From Halorhabdus salina (lineage in GTDB: Archaea > Halobacteriota > Halobacteria > Halobacteriales > Haloarculaceae): a stretch of DNA of 64,000 bases. A program made the translations under genes and the position numbers. This document shows positions 9,643-20,300 of this stretch, one piece after another. The stretch lies in contig NZ_JACDNP010000008.1 in assembly GCF_013839425.1 (NCBI RefSeq), forward strand, positions 62,001 through 126,000, read 5' to 3'. Numbering within the stretch: position 1 is the first letter of the stretch; every line of letters starts with the position of its first letter. The notes beneath the pieces are model-generated. The model saw only the letters and a program-made list of their open reading frames with translations. It did not search any database and was not told the DNA's origin.

Positions 9643-9734
9643 TCGTCTGAGTGTCCCTCTGGGGATCAGATTCGGTCTCACACGGGACGGGCCGACAGGG
9701 AAAGGCCTATTCACCAACCAGCACAAGCCGATCC

Positions 9735-11048
9735 ATGATCGGCGTCGTCGGGGGCGGGATCGCCGGACTGGCGGCCGCCCACCGCCTCCAGAAGCAGGAT
9801 CGAGAGGTTCGCGTTTTCGAGGCGAACACGGACCTCGGTGGTCTCGCAGCGACCTACGAGACCGCCGGCGATCCAATCGAGAAGTTCTATCACCACCTCT
9901 CGAAATCCGAGGAGACGATCGTCGAGTGGATCGACGAACTGGGCCTGGAGTCGGATCTGGAATGGCGCTACGGCAGCGACGCCTACTACGTCGACAGCGT
10001 CGTCCACCCGATGGACAAGCCCTGGGAGATTCTGGCCTATCCGCACCTCTCGCTGTATGACAAGTTCCGGCTGGGTATGCTCGTGCTGGATGTCGACATC
10101 CGTGGCGGCATCCCCAGCTTCGACACCTACGAACGACTGGAGGATTTCGAGGATGTGCCCGTCAAGGAGTTCATCCTCGATCACACCTCGCGGGGCTGTT
10201 TCGAGCGATTCTTCAAACCGCTTCTGGAGGCGAAGTTCGGCGACCGCTGGGAGGACGTCAGTGCGGCCTGGCTGCTCGGTCGCGTGAAGTTCCGCGGCGA
10301 ACGGGACATTCTCAAGGGGGAACTCCTGGGCTACCTCGACGGTGGATTCGGTCGGGTGATCGACGCACTGATCGACTCCGTCGGCCGTGAAAATATCGTG
10401 ACTGGCGCCCGCGTGACTGATGTGGCGATCGACGGCGCTGGAGTGGAGTCGCTCACTGTCGAGACAGCGGCGGGGGTCCAGACCCACGATGTCGAGGCGG
10501 TCGTCGTCGCCACGATGCCGGACGTGCTGGAGCAGTTGACGGGATACACCTGCGAGATCGACTTCCAGGGCACGGTCTGTTCGGTACTCAGTATAGAAGA
10601 GTCACTGACGGACACTTACTGGCTCAATATCGCCGACGAGGCTCCTTTCGGTGCACTGATCGAGCACACCAACTACGTCCCGCCCGAGCGGTATGGTGGT
10701 GAACACCTGCTGTACGCCGTTAAGTACGTCCAGGACATGGACGACGACCTCTGGCAACAGGACGACGACGGCGTCGAGGAAACCTGGCTTTCCGGGATCG
10801 AGGACCTCTTCCCCGAATTCGACCGCGAGTCAGTCAACTGGATCGAGACGGCACGCAACCCGAAGACGGCTCCAATCTACGAGCGAGGCTATCTCGACAT
10901 GGTGGTGCCCTACGATCTTGGCGACGACGTGGCCGAGGGCGTCTACTACGCGGGGATGGCCTCACAAGCCCAGTATCCGGAACGCTCGCTTAACGGCGCG
11001 ATCGTCGCCGGCCAGACGTGTGCCGAACGAGTCCAGGAAACACAGTAA
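9735..11048 (+). CDS. NAD(P)/FAD-dependent oxidoreductase, protoporphyrinogen-oxidase/amine-oxidase fold
   Basis: The 437-residue protein begins with a Rossmann FAD motif, MIGVVGGGIAGLAAAHRL, followed by the ExNxxxGGL..T substrate-domain motif. It ends with the YYAGMASQAQYPERSLNGAIVAGQ segment that closes the FAD site in this superfamily. Haloarchaeal proteins of this sort are annotated as protoporphyrinogen oxidase-like or UDP-galactopyranose-mutase-like. The middle region does not let me choose between them. The start is the ATG at 9735 just before the Rossmann strand; the longer frame has no conserved residues. It lies 92 bases downstream of the histidine kinase and is probably independent. 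Confidence 0.85.
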   Translation: MIGVVGGGIAGLAAAHRLQKQDREVRVFEANTDLGGLAATYETAGDPIEKFYHHLSKSEETIVEWIDELGLESDLEWRYGSDAYYVDSVVHPMDKPWEILAYPHLSLYDKFRLGMLVLDVDIRGGIPSFDTYERLEDFEDVPVKEFILDHTSRGCFERFFKPLLEAKFGDRWEDVSAAWLLGRVKFRGERDILKGELLGYLDGGFGRVIDALIDSVGRENIVTGARVTDVAIDGAGVESLTVETAAGVQTHDVEAVVVATMPDVLEQLTGYTCEIDFQGTVCSVLSIEESLTDTYWLNIADEAPFGALIEHTNYVPPERYGGEHLLYAVKYVQDMDDDLWQQDDDGVEETWLSGIEDLFPEFDRESVNWIETARNPKTAPIYERGYLDMVVPYDLGDDVAEGVYYAGMASQAQYPERSLNGAIVAGQTCAERVQETQ

Positions 11049-11107
11049 TTCTCTCCCCATCGAGTGGTGAGCCGACTCCTTGTCACCGCACTCGTCTGGA
11101 TACTGGA

Positions 11108-11515
11108 TCATCGTGTTCGACTATACACGACAACCAAACCAAGCACCACGAGATAGAGACCGAGTGCGTTACGAACGGGGATCCATCCTGGCGACTGCGC
11201 TGTAATTCCGAGCCACATTTCCGCGATTCCGTACCCCAAAAGTGTCACGACAGCAGTTGTCCAACTGATTGGCTTGGCGTTCGGACGCCAGCGTGTGAGT
11301 GCCAGCGCTGCTCCGACTGAGACAAGGCTGCTTGTACCGATCGTCTGTGTCATCGACACACCAGGTGTGTGACCGAATGCGATGGCTACCGGGAACAGCA
11401 CCATGTTGATCGCGACAGACGCAGACACAATGCGTTTCCCACGTTGCCAGCTTTCTTTGAACGATTTGACCGGATGGGGGCTTGACCGATCCGCTGGCTG
11501 GCTGGTGGCGGTCAC
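11108..11515 (-). CDS. Small multi-pass membrane protein, hypothetical
   Basis: The 135-residue reading from a GTG at 11515 contains four likely membrane segments after a basic N-terminus (KSFKESWQRGKR) and ends VVYSRTR. The frame extends a little further to a TTG at 11560, but that stretch is Cys-rich and unlike a haloarchaeal N-terminus, so the start is uncertain. It is convergent with the FAD oxidoreductase. No known family is recognised. Confidence 0.5.
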   Translation of the reverse strand: MTATSQPADRSSPHPVKSFKESWQRGKRIVSASVAINMVLFPVAIAFGHTPGVSMTQTIGTSSLVSVGAALALTRWRPNAKPISWTTAVVTLLGYGIAEMWLGITAQSPGWIPVRNALGLYLVVLGLVVVYSRTR

Positions 11516-11562
11516 GCCAGAACTGACAACACAGCATAACAAAACGGTTTCGCATTGCAAAT

Positions 11563-11724
11563 ATGCCCAATGGGCTCGTCTTCACCCTGGATATTGGCGG
11601 TTCCACAGCGGAAACACCACGCCAGGGATTTGCCATCGGCCCTGTCGAGGTCCTCGCTACCGCCGATCACGACTCCGCGCTTGGCGGTCTCGACACAACG
11701 TCGTCAGACATATCGATAGCGTGA
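11563..11724 (+). CDS. Possible small protein (53 aa), unrecognised
   Basis: This is an ATG-initiated frame of 53 codons whose composition (MPNGLVFTLDIGGST..., acidic, regular beta-like pattern) looks like haloarchaeal protein. It could be the front part of a decayed gene, since the following 200 bases hold no continuation. There is no motif and no clear ribosome site. Low confidence. The stretch 11725-11945 shows no further gene. Confidence 0.25.
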   Translation: MPNGLVFTLDIGGSTAETPRQGFAIGPVEVLATADHDSALGGLDTTSSDISIA

Positions 11725-11945
11725 GAGTGTCCTGGGTGCTCATGCTCTTCGGTATCGAAAGCGGGGCCGATAATCAATAGGTCTCGGCCGCGACATCGAG
11801 GCGTTCGAAATTCACGCCTCGTGTGTAGTTGCCAGTTCTTCGCCGAGAACCGCGACGAACGATGGAGTTACAGACGTTTCGTCACGAAACTGATCCGGTC
11901 TGACGGGCCGATCGGCGACGCCAGTTGCCCCGCCGTTGCGGTCAA

Positions 11946-12551
11946 TCAGGTACCAATCTCGCTCTCGACGGCATCCGGGTCGACGCCAGGGGCGTCTTCG
12001 ACATCGACTTCCTCGGGCTCCTCACCGCCGCCGACCACGACTTCGCCGTCGTCGGTCTCGACGTAGACATCGTCGGCGAAGCCTCCGATTGCGTGGGGGT
12101 GGTCGGGGTCGTCGAGTTTTTCCGGCGTCGAGGGCGCGTCGGGAAGCCCACTCTCAGGCAGGAACTCGCCCAGTGGATCGTCGATCGTGATCCCGTGAGT
12201 CTCGAAGAACTCGGCGTAGCGGTCGTAGTGAGCCTCGACCTCATTGACGGGGAACTCCATCATCTCGGTCCAGCCGTGGTTGTAGAAGTCAAAGTTGGCC
12301 TGGGCGTGGGTTATTTCGCGCGCCTCTGCCTCAGGGTAGCCGTCCTCTAGCGCGACGACGTAGGTGTCCATCGTCGCATCGAACAGCGCTTCGAGGCGAT
12401 CGCGGCGCTCCTCGCGGCGCTCTTCGTCGGCCCAATCTAAGAAGAAGTCGGTGTGAATGTCGACGAGGCGGTCGGCCACCATGTCGCCGACGACCGGTGC
12501 TGTCAGGCTTTGCTTTGCCGCCCAGTGTTTGACGCCTTGTTTGATTTTCAT
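11946..12551 (-). CDS. Haloarchaeal conserved protein, DUF6149-like
   Basis: The 201-residue, very acidic soluble protein starts MKIKQGVKHWAAKQSL, followed by a helical core rich in Asp/Glu/Arg (about 20-110) and a disordered tail with an ETDDGEVVVGGG segment. I recall this pattern as the haloarchaeal DUF6149 family; its role is unknown. The start ATG at 12551 is the first in frame and fits the conserved beginning. It is divergent from the FAD oxidoreductase at 12760 across a 208-base region that must contain both promoters. Confidence 0.75.
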   Translation of the reverse strand: MKIKQGVKHWAAKQSLTAPVVGDMVADRLVDIHTDFFLDWADEERREERRDRLEALFDATMDTYVVALEDGYPEAEAREITHAQANFDFYNHGWTEMMEFPVNEVEAHYDRYAEFFETHGITIDDPLGEFLPESGLPDAPSTPEKLDDPDHPHAIGGFADDVYVETDDGEVVVGGGEEPEEVDVEDAPGVDPDAVESEIGT

Positions 12552-12759
12552 ATACCTGGCTTTTGGCTAGCCAGACACATCAACGTCCGGGAGTCGATAG
12601 CCTGGGATGACACGAATGACGGGCACGATGTCTTTCCATGGAACGATCGACCCGAGATGTCGATCTGGAGCGGGTCCGAACGGACGAGCGGAAACCAGCT
12701 AATGCTGCCGATTGTGACGATAGCAATCCACATTAGGCCCCGGTTCCAATATCGAGAGC

Positions 12760-14004
12760 ATGACCACGGCCCACGTAATCCTCGGCGATGGTATCGCGGG
12801 CAGTTCCGCCGCGGAGACGATCCGCGAGGCGGATCCCGACGCCGACGTGACCGTCATCACCGAGGAAGGCGAACCCCTCTACAATCGGATCCTGATCAAG
12901 GAGTTCGCCAAGGGGAAACTCCCCGAAGATCCCATTGCAATTCACGAAGAAGAGTGGTACGACGACCGTGATATTGAGCTCCACCTCAACACGCAGGTCA
13001 CGGGTGTCGACACCGACGCCCAGACTGTCGAGGCCAGCGACGGGGAGACCTTCGAATACGACAAGCTCCTCGTGGCGACCGGTGGCACGCCGATCGAACT
13101 CCCGATCGAGAACAGCGACGCCGACGGGATTCATCACTTTTGGACCTTCGAAGACGCGCGTCGCATTCGCCAGCACGCCAGCGAGGCCGAGACCGGTGTG
13201 GTCGTTGGGGCCGGACTGCTCGGGATCGACCTCGCGGCGATCTGTGGCGCTCAGGGCGTCGACGCCGACTATCTCATGCGGGGCAACCGCTGGTGGCGCT
13301 ACGCGCTCACGCTCGATGGGGCTGAACTGATTCACGAAGCACTTCGAGATCTGGGCGTGACGCCGGTGTTCGAGAGCGGCATCGAGCGCTTCGAGGTCGA
13401 CGACGACGGCCACGTCTCCGGGGCAGTCGACTCCAACGGCGAGTTCCACGAGGCCGAGTTCGCGGCCGTCGCGGTCGGGCTTGACTACAACACGGAGTTC
13501 CTCCAGGAGTCGCCCGTCGAACTGGACGGCGGGGTCGTCGTCGATGAGCATATGCGAACCAGCGTCGAAAACGTCTATGCGGCCGGCGATCTCACCCGGT
13601 ACTTCGATGTCATTCTCGACGAGCGCGCCCAGAACGGTTCGTGGGGCAGCGCCAAAGAGCAGGGAGCCGTCGCCGGTGAGAACATGGTCGCTGACGAACC
13701 TGCAGAGACGTTCCGGTACGTGCCGACGTACTCGATCACACACTTTGACTTCCCATTTCTTTCCTTTGGGCACCCGACGCTCGGCGACGAGTCCGCCGAA
13801 TGCACCTACAGCGACGACGAGTGGCGACGACTCACCTTCAAAGACGGGTGTCTGATCGGTGGTGTCCTGATCGGGGATCTCTCGCAGCAGAGTGCCTTCA
13901 AACGCATTATCCGCCAGGAACGGCCCGTCGGCGATCAAAGAGACCTTCTGCTTGAACCCGAGGTCGATCTAGACGCCCTGGCCGCCCCCGCGGTCGAACT
14001 GTAG
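12760..14004 (+). CDS. FAD-dependent pyridine-nucleotide reductase, NirB N-terminal/rubredoxin-reductase-like
   Basis: The 414-residue two-dinucleotide-domain flavoprotein begins MTTAHVILGDGIAGSSAAETIREADPDA. It carries PLYNRILIKEF, characteristic of the NirB N-terminal reductase module, and then LLVATGGTPIELPI. The NAD(P) site is GVVVGAGLLGIDLA (about 145-160), and VYAAGDLTRYFD near residue 275 is the FAD-closing motif. The siroheme nitrite reductase half of NirB is absent, so this is a stand-alone electron-transfer reductase. Its acceptor is not evident from neighbours, which are unrelated small genes. Confidence 0.88.
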   Translation: MTTAHVILGDGIAGSSAAETIREADPDADVTVITEEGEPLYNRILIKEFAKGKLPEDPIAIHEEEWYDDRDIELHLNTQVTGVDTDAQTVEASDGETFEYDKLLVATGGTPIELPIENSDADGIHHFWTFEDARRIRQHASEAETGVVVGAGLLGIDLAAICGAQGVDADYLMRGNRWWRYALTLDGAELIHEALRDLGVTPVFESGIERFEVDDDGHVSGAVDSNGEFHEAEFAAVAVGLDYNTEFLQESPVELDGGVVVDEHMRTSVENVYAAGDLTRYFDVILDERAQNGSWGSAKEQGAVAGENMVADEPAETFRYVPTYSITHFDFPFLSFGHPTLGDESAECTYSDDEWRRLTFKDGCLIGGVLIGDLSQQSAFKRIIRQERPVGDQRDLLLEPEVDLDALAAPAVEL

Positions 14005-14082
14005 GCCAGCTAATCCTCGTCAGTTGTCGTCTCTCGTCACACGTATCGACACCGTTTTGCGCCCCAGTCCGCTGGTAGACGT

Positions 14083-14499
14083 ATGCAGAGCGATTCGGGT
14101 GGCGAGATGACTCTCGCCTTCGATCTGGACGCGCTACAGCGACTCGCCCACCCCGACGCTGTTTTCAACGACGCTCGGACGTGGAGCGAGTACGTCGGCA
14201 TCGTCTCGACGGAGCCAACCTACGTCGTCACCAACTTCGCCCGCAAACACCGGGTTCGCCAGGACTTTTTCTCCGGGCCGCGCGGGCGCAAAGATAGTCT
14301 CACCTCGGTCAAAGACCAGTTCGAAACCCCGCGGTACGTCTACGTCGGGTCCGACGAGGACGCCAAGGCACTGGCTACCGAGCAGGGCTGGGAGTACCTC
14401 GACGTCGAAGCCGCGGCCGAGGCCGCCGAGTGGGAACTCGGCGACCCCGAACCGCCGGCCCAGGCAGAGAACGAAGAGACGCGAGACGACTGGCCCTAG
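14083..14499 (+). CDS. Haloarchaeal conserved small soluble protein (possibly DUF7124)
   Basis: The 138-residue acidic protein contains MTLAFDLDALQRLAHPDAVFNDARTWS followed by an alternating alpha/beta region with YVVTNFARKHRVRQDFF, and an Ala/Glu-rich tail. The frame opens at 14083; the internal ATG at 14107 would start directly at MTLAFDL and is a plausible alternative. I associate the sequence with an uncharacterised halobacterial family whose number (DUF7124) I cannot confirm. The following gene, DUF5815-like, is also halobacteria-specific and begins about 100 bases later. Confidence 0.7.
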   Translation: MQSDSGGEMTLAFDLDALQRLAHPDAVFNDARTWSEYVGIVSTEPTYVVTNFARKHRVRQDFFSGPRGRKDSLTSVKDQFETPRYVYVGSDEDAKALATEQGWEYLDVEAAAEAAEWELGDPEPPAQAENEETRDDWP

Positions 14500-14596
14500 A
14501 CGAGTTGCGTGTGACAGGTCCGCAAGCAGCGACAGTTCTCGGGTGGCCTTGCACCCTTCGAGTTGTTTAACCCCGCCGGCGAGCAACGTCCAGCCG

Positions 14597-15127
14597 ATGA
14601 GTTCCCCGCGCGTTCCCGGCTCTGGCAACCGTCTCGAACTCCCCTGTGGCGAGTCCGTCGGCCTCTCTGCCCTGGACATGGGAATGCGGGAGTTCGAGTG
14701 TGACTGTGGCGACACCCACGCCGTCGTCATGGACGTGCATCCGCCCGGTCGCTTCCTCCCGGAATTTCTCGTCGACGTGCTCAGAGAGACAGTCGAAACG
14801 ACAGACGAGGCTGAACAGCTGGGAACTATCCACCTCATGGGGATCGTTTTCGAGGAGTTTCCCGACGCCGTCGTGGCCGAAGACGTCGAGGACGACGGTG
14901 ACATCGGCTGTGGACTCGTCTGGATCACTGACTTTGACTCCCGGCGCCTCCACGAAATCGTCGTCGAACTCGTCGTCGAACTGATGGAACACGCCGTCAG
15001 CCACGCCGACGACGAGTCGGCGATCGACGCCTTCGAAACCGAGATGGCTGAGTTCGACGTGGGCGAGTTCGTCGAAGTGTATCGCCAACAGCGGGACTTC
15101 GATGGCGAACGGGATTCCCCAGTCTAA
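14597..15127 (+). CDS. DUF5815-like haloarchaeal protein
   Basis: The 176-residue acidic protein contains FECDCGDTHAVVMDVHPPGRFLPEFLVDVL near residues 35-65, with two close cysteines and a histidine that could bind metal, and then a mixed alpha/beta region and a long acidic helix. The pattern matches the haloarchaeal family I know as DUF5815. The ATG at 14597 (MSSPRVPGSGNRLELPCGESVG) is used; the frame upstream of it lies in the non-coding spacer. Function is unknown. Confidence 0.75.
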   Translation: MSSPRVPGSGNRLELPCGESVGLSALDMGMREFECDCGDTHAVVMDVHPPGRFLPEFLVDVLRETVETTDEAEQLGTIHLMGIVFEEFPDAVVAEDVEDDGDIGCGLVWITDFDSRRLHEIVVELVVELMEHAVSHADDESAIDAFETEMAEFDVGEFVEVYRQQRDFDGERDSPV

Positions 15128-15262
15128 CCCACTGTGTGACAGTATTGGGCCCGCCCTCGCTTGTGTGACAACCAATTGCGTCTCAGTCTGGCAGTTCGCC
15201 GGCACAGCCGTCAGACGCCAGTCTGACGGTGTTTAATGTGGGTTGGGGCCGTGTGTCATACC

Positions 15263-15490
15263 ATGTTGCGCCACGGCGACTTCGAGACCATTTGCGCCGT
15301 GATCCGCGAGGCCGATCGCGACGGGCCGCTGACCGCGCGGGAGATCCTCGACCTGCTCGAGGCACACGGCGAATCCTTCGATAGTGCTCACCAGGTGGCG
15401 ACCGTCCTCGGCCGACACGCCGACACGGGCGAGATCGAAGTCATTCAGGACCGGCCGTACCGCTATCGATTCGACGAGCGGGGTCGGTAA
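15263..15490 (+). CDS. Small winged-helix-like protein (75 aa)
   Basis: The short acidic protein has a helix-helix-wing arrangement: LTAREILDLLEAHGESF, then a second helix SAHQVATVLGRHADTGEIEVI, then a beta wing PYRYRF. Such small halobacterial winged-helix proteins are presumed DNA-binding or interaction modules. The ATG at 15263 is the natural start; the longer frame from 15236 adds unconserved residues. It stands alone between DUF5815-like and Agl23-like genes. Confidence 0.7.
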   Translation: MLRHGDFETICAVIREADRDGPLTAREILDLLEAHGESFDSAHQVATVLGRHADTGEIEVIQDRPYRYRFDERGR

Positions 15491-15551
15491 GGCGGTCCCT
15501 CTGTTGCTGTCCGGTCGATCGCCGATCGCAACACGTTTTTAGGCCTCATTC

Positions 15552-17270
15552 GTGGCCGTAGCCGTGCAGCGTCTCCGTGATCGAGTCCGGCTTGCGAACC
15601 CTCGTCGAGCCCTTGCCCTCGTCGCCGCGCTCGCGCTCGTCGTCAGGCTGGCCGGGCTTGGTGTTCGTATCGCCCACTGGGATGAGGGACGGGTCGGCTA
15701 CTGGATTCTCCGGACCGCCGCGAGCGGTCACTGGGAGTACCGCCCGATCATTCACGGCCCGTTCGTCCAGCACGTCACGCGGTGGGTGATCGGTGTCGCC
15801 GGCGCATCGGACTTACTCATGCGGCTCCCGGTAGCCGTGCTCGGCAGTCTCCTTCCGCTCTCGGCGTTGCTCTTTCGGACCCGACTGCGGGACGCCGAAA
15901 CGATCGCCCTCGGCGTCGTTCTGGCCCTCAACCCACTGTTGTTGTACTACTCACGGTTCATGCGCAGCGATCTCCCGCTAGCGCTGTTCGCGTTCGTGAC
16001 CCTCGGTGCGATCGTGGCCGCGATCGACACCGACCGACGGCGCTACCTCCACCTGGCAGCGGTCGCGTTCGCGCTGGCGCTGACGACCAAAGAGAACGCG
16101 ATTCTCTACCCCGTCTCCTGGCTGGGTGCGCTGGCGATGCTCAGTGTCGGTACTGCCATTGCTGCTCGCCGGGATGGCGGAAATCCGCTCGATGCCGTCC
16201 AAAACCGAACCGTCGCCGTGAAGGACCGTCTCTGGGCGTGGCGCCGGACGCTACCCCTCCTCCCATTGGAAATACTCGCTATCCTCGTGTTCTTTTATGC
16301 ACCTCGGTCCCCCGATCCGGGCGCTGGACTCTGGAGCGCACTCGTCGATCCGTCGCTTCTCCCGGGCGTCATCTGGAAAGCCACTATTGGGTCGGCGGCC
16401 GCTTTCGTCGACCTTTGGCTCGCCCCGGATATGCACGCTCACCCATACGTGCCGTACCTGGCCCACTTCGGGGCCGTCCTTGCTGTGGCGGCCGCGGCGA
16501 CGGTTCTGTTGGCACTGCTTGCGATCCGCTGGCGATCCAGACCGCTCGTGGGCTTCTGTGGCTGGTGGGCGCTGTCGGCGTTCGTCGGCTACCCCTACGT
16601 TGCGGACATCAAAGCGCCATGGCTCGCCGTTCACGTTGTGATAGCGCTGGCAATTCCAGCGGCAATTGGACTCGTGGCCGTCTCCGACCGACTCCAGGCT
16701 GCGCGTCTGGACGGCCGAGCTGTCGCCACTGTTGGACTTGCAGCACTGTTGGTCAGTTCGGGTGCGTTCGTCGTCGGCTCCAGTGCTACCCTCACCTATC
16801 AGCAACCGCCACATGGACTCAACGTCGTCGCCCAAGGTGGACAGCCGGGTGGTGATCTCCGGCCGATCGTCGATGACCTCCAGACGATCGCGGCAACCAA
16901 CGAGGGGGCTGACGTGCTATACTACAGTGATCTCGCCGTCGACAACGAGTCACACAACGACCAGCCGCCGGCCGCGAGCAACTGGTACGACCGATTGCCG
17001 TTACCGTGGTACACCGAAGCGACCGATGCGACCGTGACCAGCGCGGCCGACGTCGATTCCATGCCGGCCGACCCACCGCCGATCGTGATCGCAAACAGCT
17101 CCCATCGGGATGTCCTCGAACCCCGACTCCCGGGATACAGCGTCCGTGAAGAAGCCGTCTTGCTGCGTCCAGGCCCCGTGACGATCGGTGCGTTCGGTTT
17201 CGAGTACAACCTCGGCGGGAAAACGTTCGTGTTCTTCGTCGATCGGGACGCACTGGCGGCTGGCAGGTAA
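15552..17270 (+). CDS. Agl23-like membrane protein (TIGR03663, GT39-like)
   Basis: The 572-residue integral membrane protein has at least ten membrane segments in the first 390 residues and a soluble C-terminal domain. The first loop after helix 1 carries the acidic motif AHWDEGRVGYWILR, equivalent to the Asp/Glu motif of GT39/PMT-like glycosyltransferases. This architecture matches the archaeal TIGR03663 family, named for flippase-associated Agl23 in lipid-linked glycan assembly. The start is a GTG at 15552. The gene is monocistronic between a small HTH gene and carB. Its exact role in N-glycosylation is inferred from family only. Confidence 0.85.
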   Translation: MAVAVQRLRDRVRLANPRRALALVAALALVVRLAGLGVRIAHWDEGRVGYWILRTAASGHWEYRPIIHGPFVQHVTRWVIGVAGASDLLMRLPVAVLGSLLPLSALLFRTRLRDAETIALGVVLALNPLLLYYSRFMRSDLPLALFAFVTLGAIVAAIDTDRRRYLHLAAVAFALALTTKENAILYPVSWLGALAMLSVGTAIAARRDGGNPLDAVQNRTVAVKDRLWAWRRTLPLLPLEILAILVFFYAPRSPDPGAGLWSALVDPSLLPGVIWKATIGSAAAFVDLWLAPDMHAHPYVPYLAHFGAVLAVAAAATVLLALLAIRWRSRPLVGFCGWWALSAFVGYPYVADIKAPWLAVHVVIALAIPAAIGLVAVSDRLQAARLDGRAVATVGLAALLVSSGAFVVGSSATLTYQQPPHGLNVVAQGGQPGGDLRPIVDDLQTIAATNEGADVLYYSDLAVDNESHNDQPPAASNWYDRLPLPWYTEATDATVTSAADVDSMPADPPPIVIANSSHRDVLEPRLPGYSVREEAVLLRPGPVTIGAFGFEYNLGGKTFVFFVDRDALAAGR

Positions 17271-17355
17271 GCTCTAAATACGATTTTCGAAATTCACTTG
17301 CGAGTATCGTAACCTTTCGCCGGGTTTATTACGACGAACGAACTCCAGATGCACA

Positions 17356-20300
17356 ATGACGGACGACGAAGATCGTACGATCCTGCTGATCGGTAGTGGC
17401 CCGATCCAGATCGGACAGGCGGCCGAGTTCGACTATTCGGGGGCACAGGCTTGTCGTGCACTCCAAGAAGAGGGTGCGCGCGTGGTACTGGTCAATTCGA
17501 ACCCCGCAACCATCATGACCGATCCGGAGATGGCCGACGAGGTCTACCTCGAACCCATCAACACGGAAGCCATCGCCGAGATCATCCGCAAGGAGGAGCC
17601 GGATGGGGTAATCGCCGGGCTTGGGGGCCAGACCGGACTGAACGTCACCGCAGAACTCGCCGAGGAGGGTGTCCTCGAAGAACACGACGTGGACGTGATG
17701 GGCACGCCACTCGACACGATCTACGCAACGGAGGACCGTGATCAGTTCCGGAAGCGGATGCAAAAAATCGGTGAACCAGTCCCGACCTCGACGACTATCA
17801 AGAGCATGGACGAGGTCGAGGAGGCCGTCGACGAGGTGGGTGGCCTCCCGGTCATCATGCGGACGACCTACACGCTCGGCGGGGCCGGATCGGGCGTCAT
17901 CGACGACATGGACGAGTTGAAAGAGGCCACCCGGAAGGGGCTGCGCCTCTCCCGTGACGACCGCGTGATGATCACCGAGTCCATCGACGGCTGGATCGAA
18001 CTGGAATATGAGGTGATGCGCGACGCCGATGACTCCTGTATCATCATCTGCAACATGGAGAACTTAGACCCGATGGGGATCCACACCGGGGAGTCGATGG
18101 TCGTCACGCCCTCCCAGGTCATTCCGGACGATGGCCACCAGGAGATGCGCGACACGGCGCTGAAGGTAATCCGCGAACTGGAGATCCACGGCGGCTGTAA
18201 CATCCAGTTCGCCTGGCGTGACGACGGGTCGCCCGGCGGGGAATACCGGGTCGTCGAGGTCAACCCCCGCGTCTCCCGCTCGTCGGCACTGGCGAGCAAG
18301 GCGACTGGGTACCCGATCGCCCGCGTGACCGCGAAGGTCGCGATGGGCAAGCGCCTCCACGAGATCGAAAACGAGATCACCGGCGAGACCACCGCCGCCT
18401 TCGAGCCAGCGATCGACTATGTCGTCACGAAGATTCCGCGCTGGCCGATTGACAAGTTCACTGACGTCGACTTCGAACTCGGTCCGGCGATGAAGTCCAC
18501 GGGAGAGGCAATGTCGATCGGGCGAACGTTTCAGGAGTCACTGTTGAAGGCGCTGCGCTCAACAGAGTACGACCCCGCGGTCAACTGGGCCGAGATCGAC
18601 GACGAGGAACTCGAATCGGAATACCTCGTGCGCCCCTCGCCCGATCGCCCGTATGCGATGTTCGAAGCCTTCGAGCGCGGGTACAGTGTCGAGGCAGTCT
18701 CGGAACTCACCGAGATTCGCGAGTGGTACGTACAGCGGTACAAGCGGATCGCCGACGCTGCCGAGGCCGCCCACAACGGCGATCTCGAACTCGCGGCCCA
18801 GGAGGGCTTTACGAACCACGAAGTCGCCACGCTGGCCAGCGGCGGGGCCTTCGAGGATACGCACGCCTCCTGGTTGCCTGACCGTTTGCTCGATAAGCGC
18901 GGGGTCGTCGAGGCGGACAGCGAGGTCACGCCCCAGACCGACGGCGGGACCGGCACCGTCTCAGTCGAGGACGTCGAGGGGAACGCGCCACCCCGCTCGT
19001 TCAAGCAGGTCGACACCTGTGCCGGCGAGTTCGAGGCTTCGACGCCATACTACTATTCGGCCCGCGAGCCCATCTCGGGGCTGGAACGCAACGAAGTGCA
19101 GGTCGATCCGGACGTCGAGAGCGTCGTCGTGGTCGGTGGCGGGCCGATCCGGATCGGCCAGGGCGTCGAGTTCGACTACTGTTCGGTCCACGCCGTCCGC
19201 GCCTTAGAGGAGATGGGCATCGACGCCCACGTCGTCAACAACAATCCCGAGACGGTCTCGACGGACTACGACACCTCTGACGGACTGTTCTTCGAGCCAA
19301 TCACCGCAGAGGAAGTCGCCGACGTCATCGAAGAGACCGGGGCTGACGGCGTGATGGTCCAGTTCGGTGGCCAGACCTCTGTCGATATCGGGCATCCTTT
19401 GGAGACGGAACTCGACCGCCGCGGGCTGGACTGTGAGATTTTGGGCACCTCGGTCGACGCGATGGACCTCGCGGAGGACCGGGACCGCTTCAACCGGCTG
19501 ATGGACGAACTGGGCATCGATCAGGCCGAGGGTGGCACGGCCACGAGTGAGGCGGAGGCGCTCGAACTCGCTCGCGATATCGGCTATCCCGTCCTCGTCC
19601 GCCCGAGTTACGTTCTGGGTGGGCGCGCAATGGATGTCGTCTACAACGACGAGGACTTGAAGACCTACATCGAAGAAGCTGTCAGGGTCAGCCCGGACAA
19701 GCCGATTCTCGTCGACGATTTCCTCGCCGATGCCGTCGAACTCGACGTCGACGCTGTCGCCGACGCTGCCGGCGAGGGTGGGGATGTGCTCATCGGTGGC
19801 ATCATGGAACACGTCGAGACGGCCGGGGTCCACTCCGGCGATTCGGCGTGTATGATACCGCCACGTAGCGAGGAGATCAAGGATGTCATGCCGCGCATCC
19901 GCGAGGTTGCCGAGGAGATCGCTCGCGAACTCGACGCCGAAGGACTGCTCAACGTTCAGTTGGCGGTCCGGGACGGAACGGTCTACGTGCTTGAAGCGAA
20001 TCCGCGCTCCTCGCGGACGGTCCCGTTCATTTCGAAGACGACAGGCGTCCCGATCGCCAAGATTGCCGCGAAAGTCATGGCCGGGACCGATCTCGACGAC
20101 CTCGATATCGAGGAGAACCAACCCGAGCAGGTTTCGGTCAAGGAAGTCGTCCTGCCGTTCGATCGCTTGCCAGGATCGGACCCGCGTCTCGGCCCGGAAA
20201 TGAAGTCCACGGGCGAGGTCATGGGGACTGCTGGCTCCTTCGGGAAAGCCTATCAGAAGGCCCAGCAGGCGGTCGGCAAGGCGATCCCCCTCGACGGCAC

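Noticed and set aside
12733-13938. Long minus-strand frame opposite the NirB-like reductase
   Set aside because: Antisense shadow of a well-conserved flavoprotein; no own ribosome site or motif.
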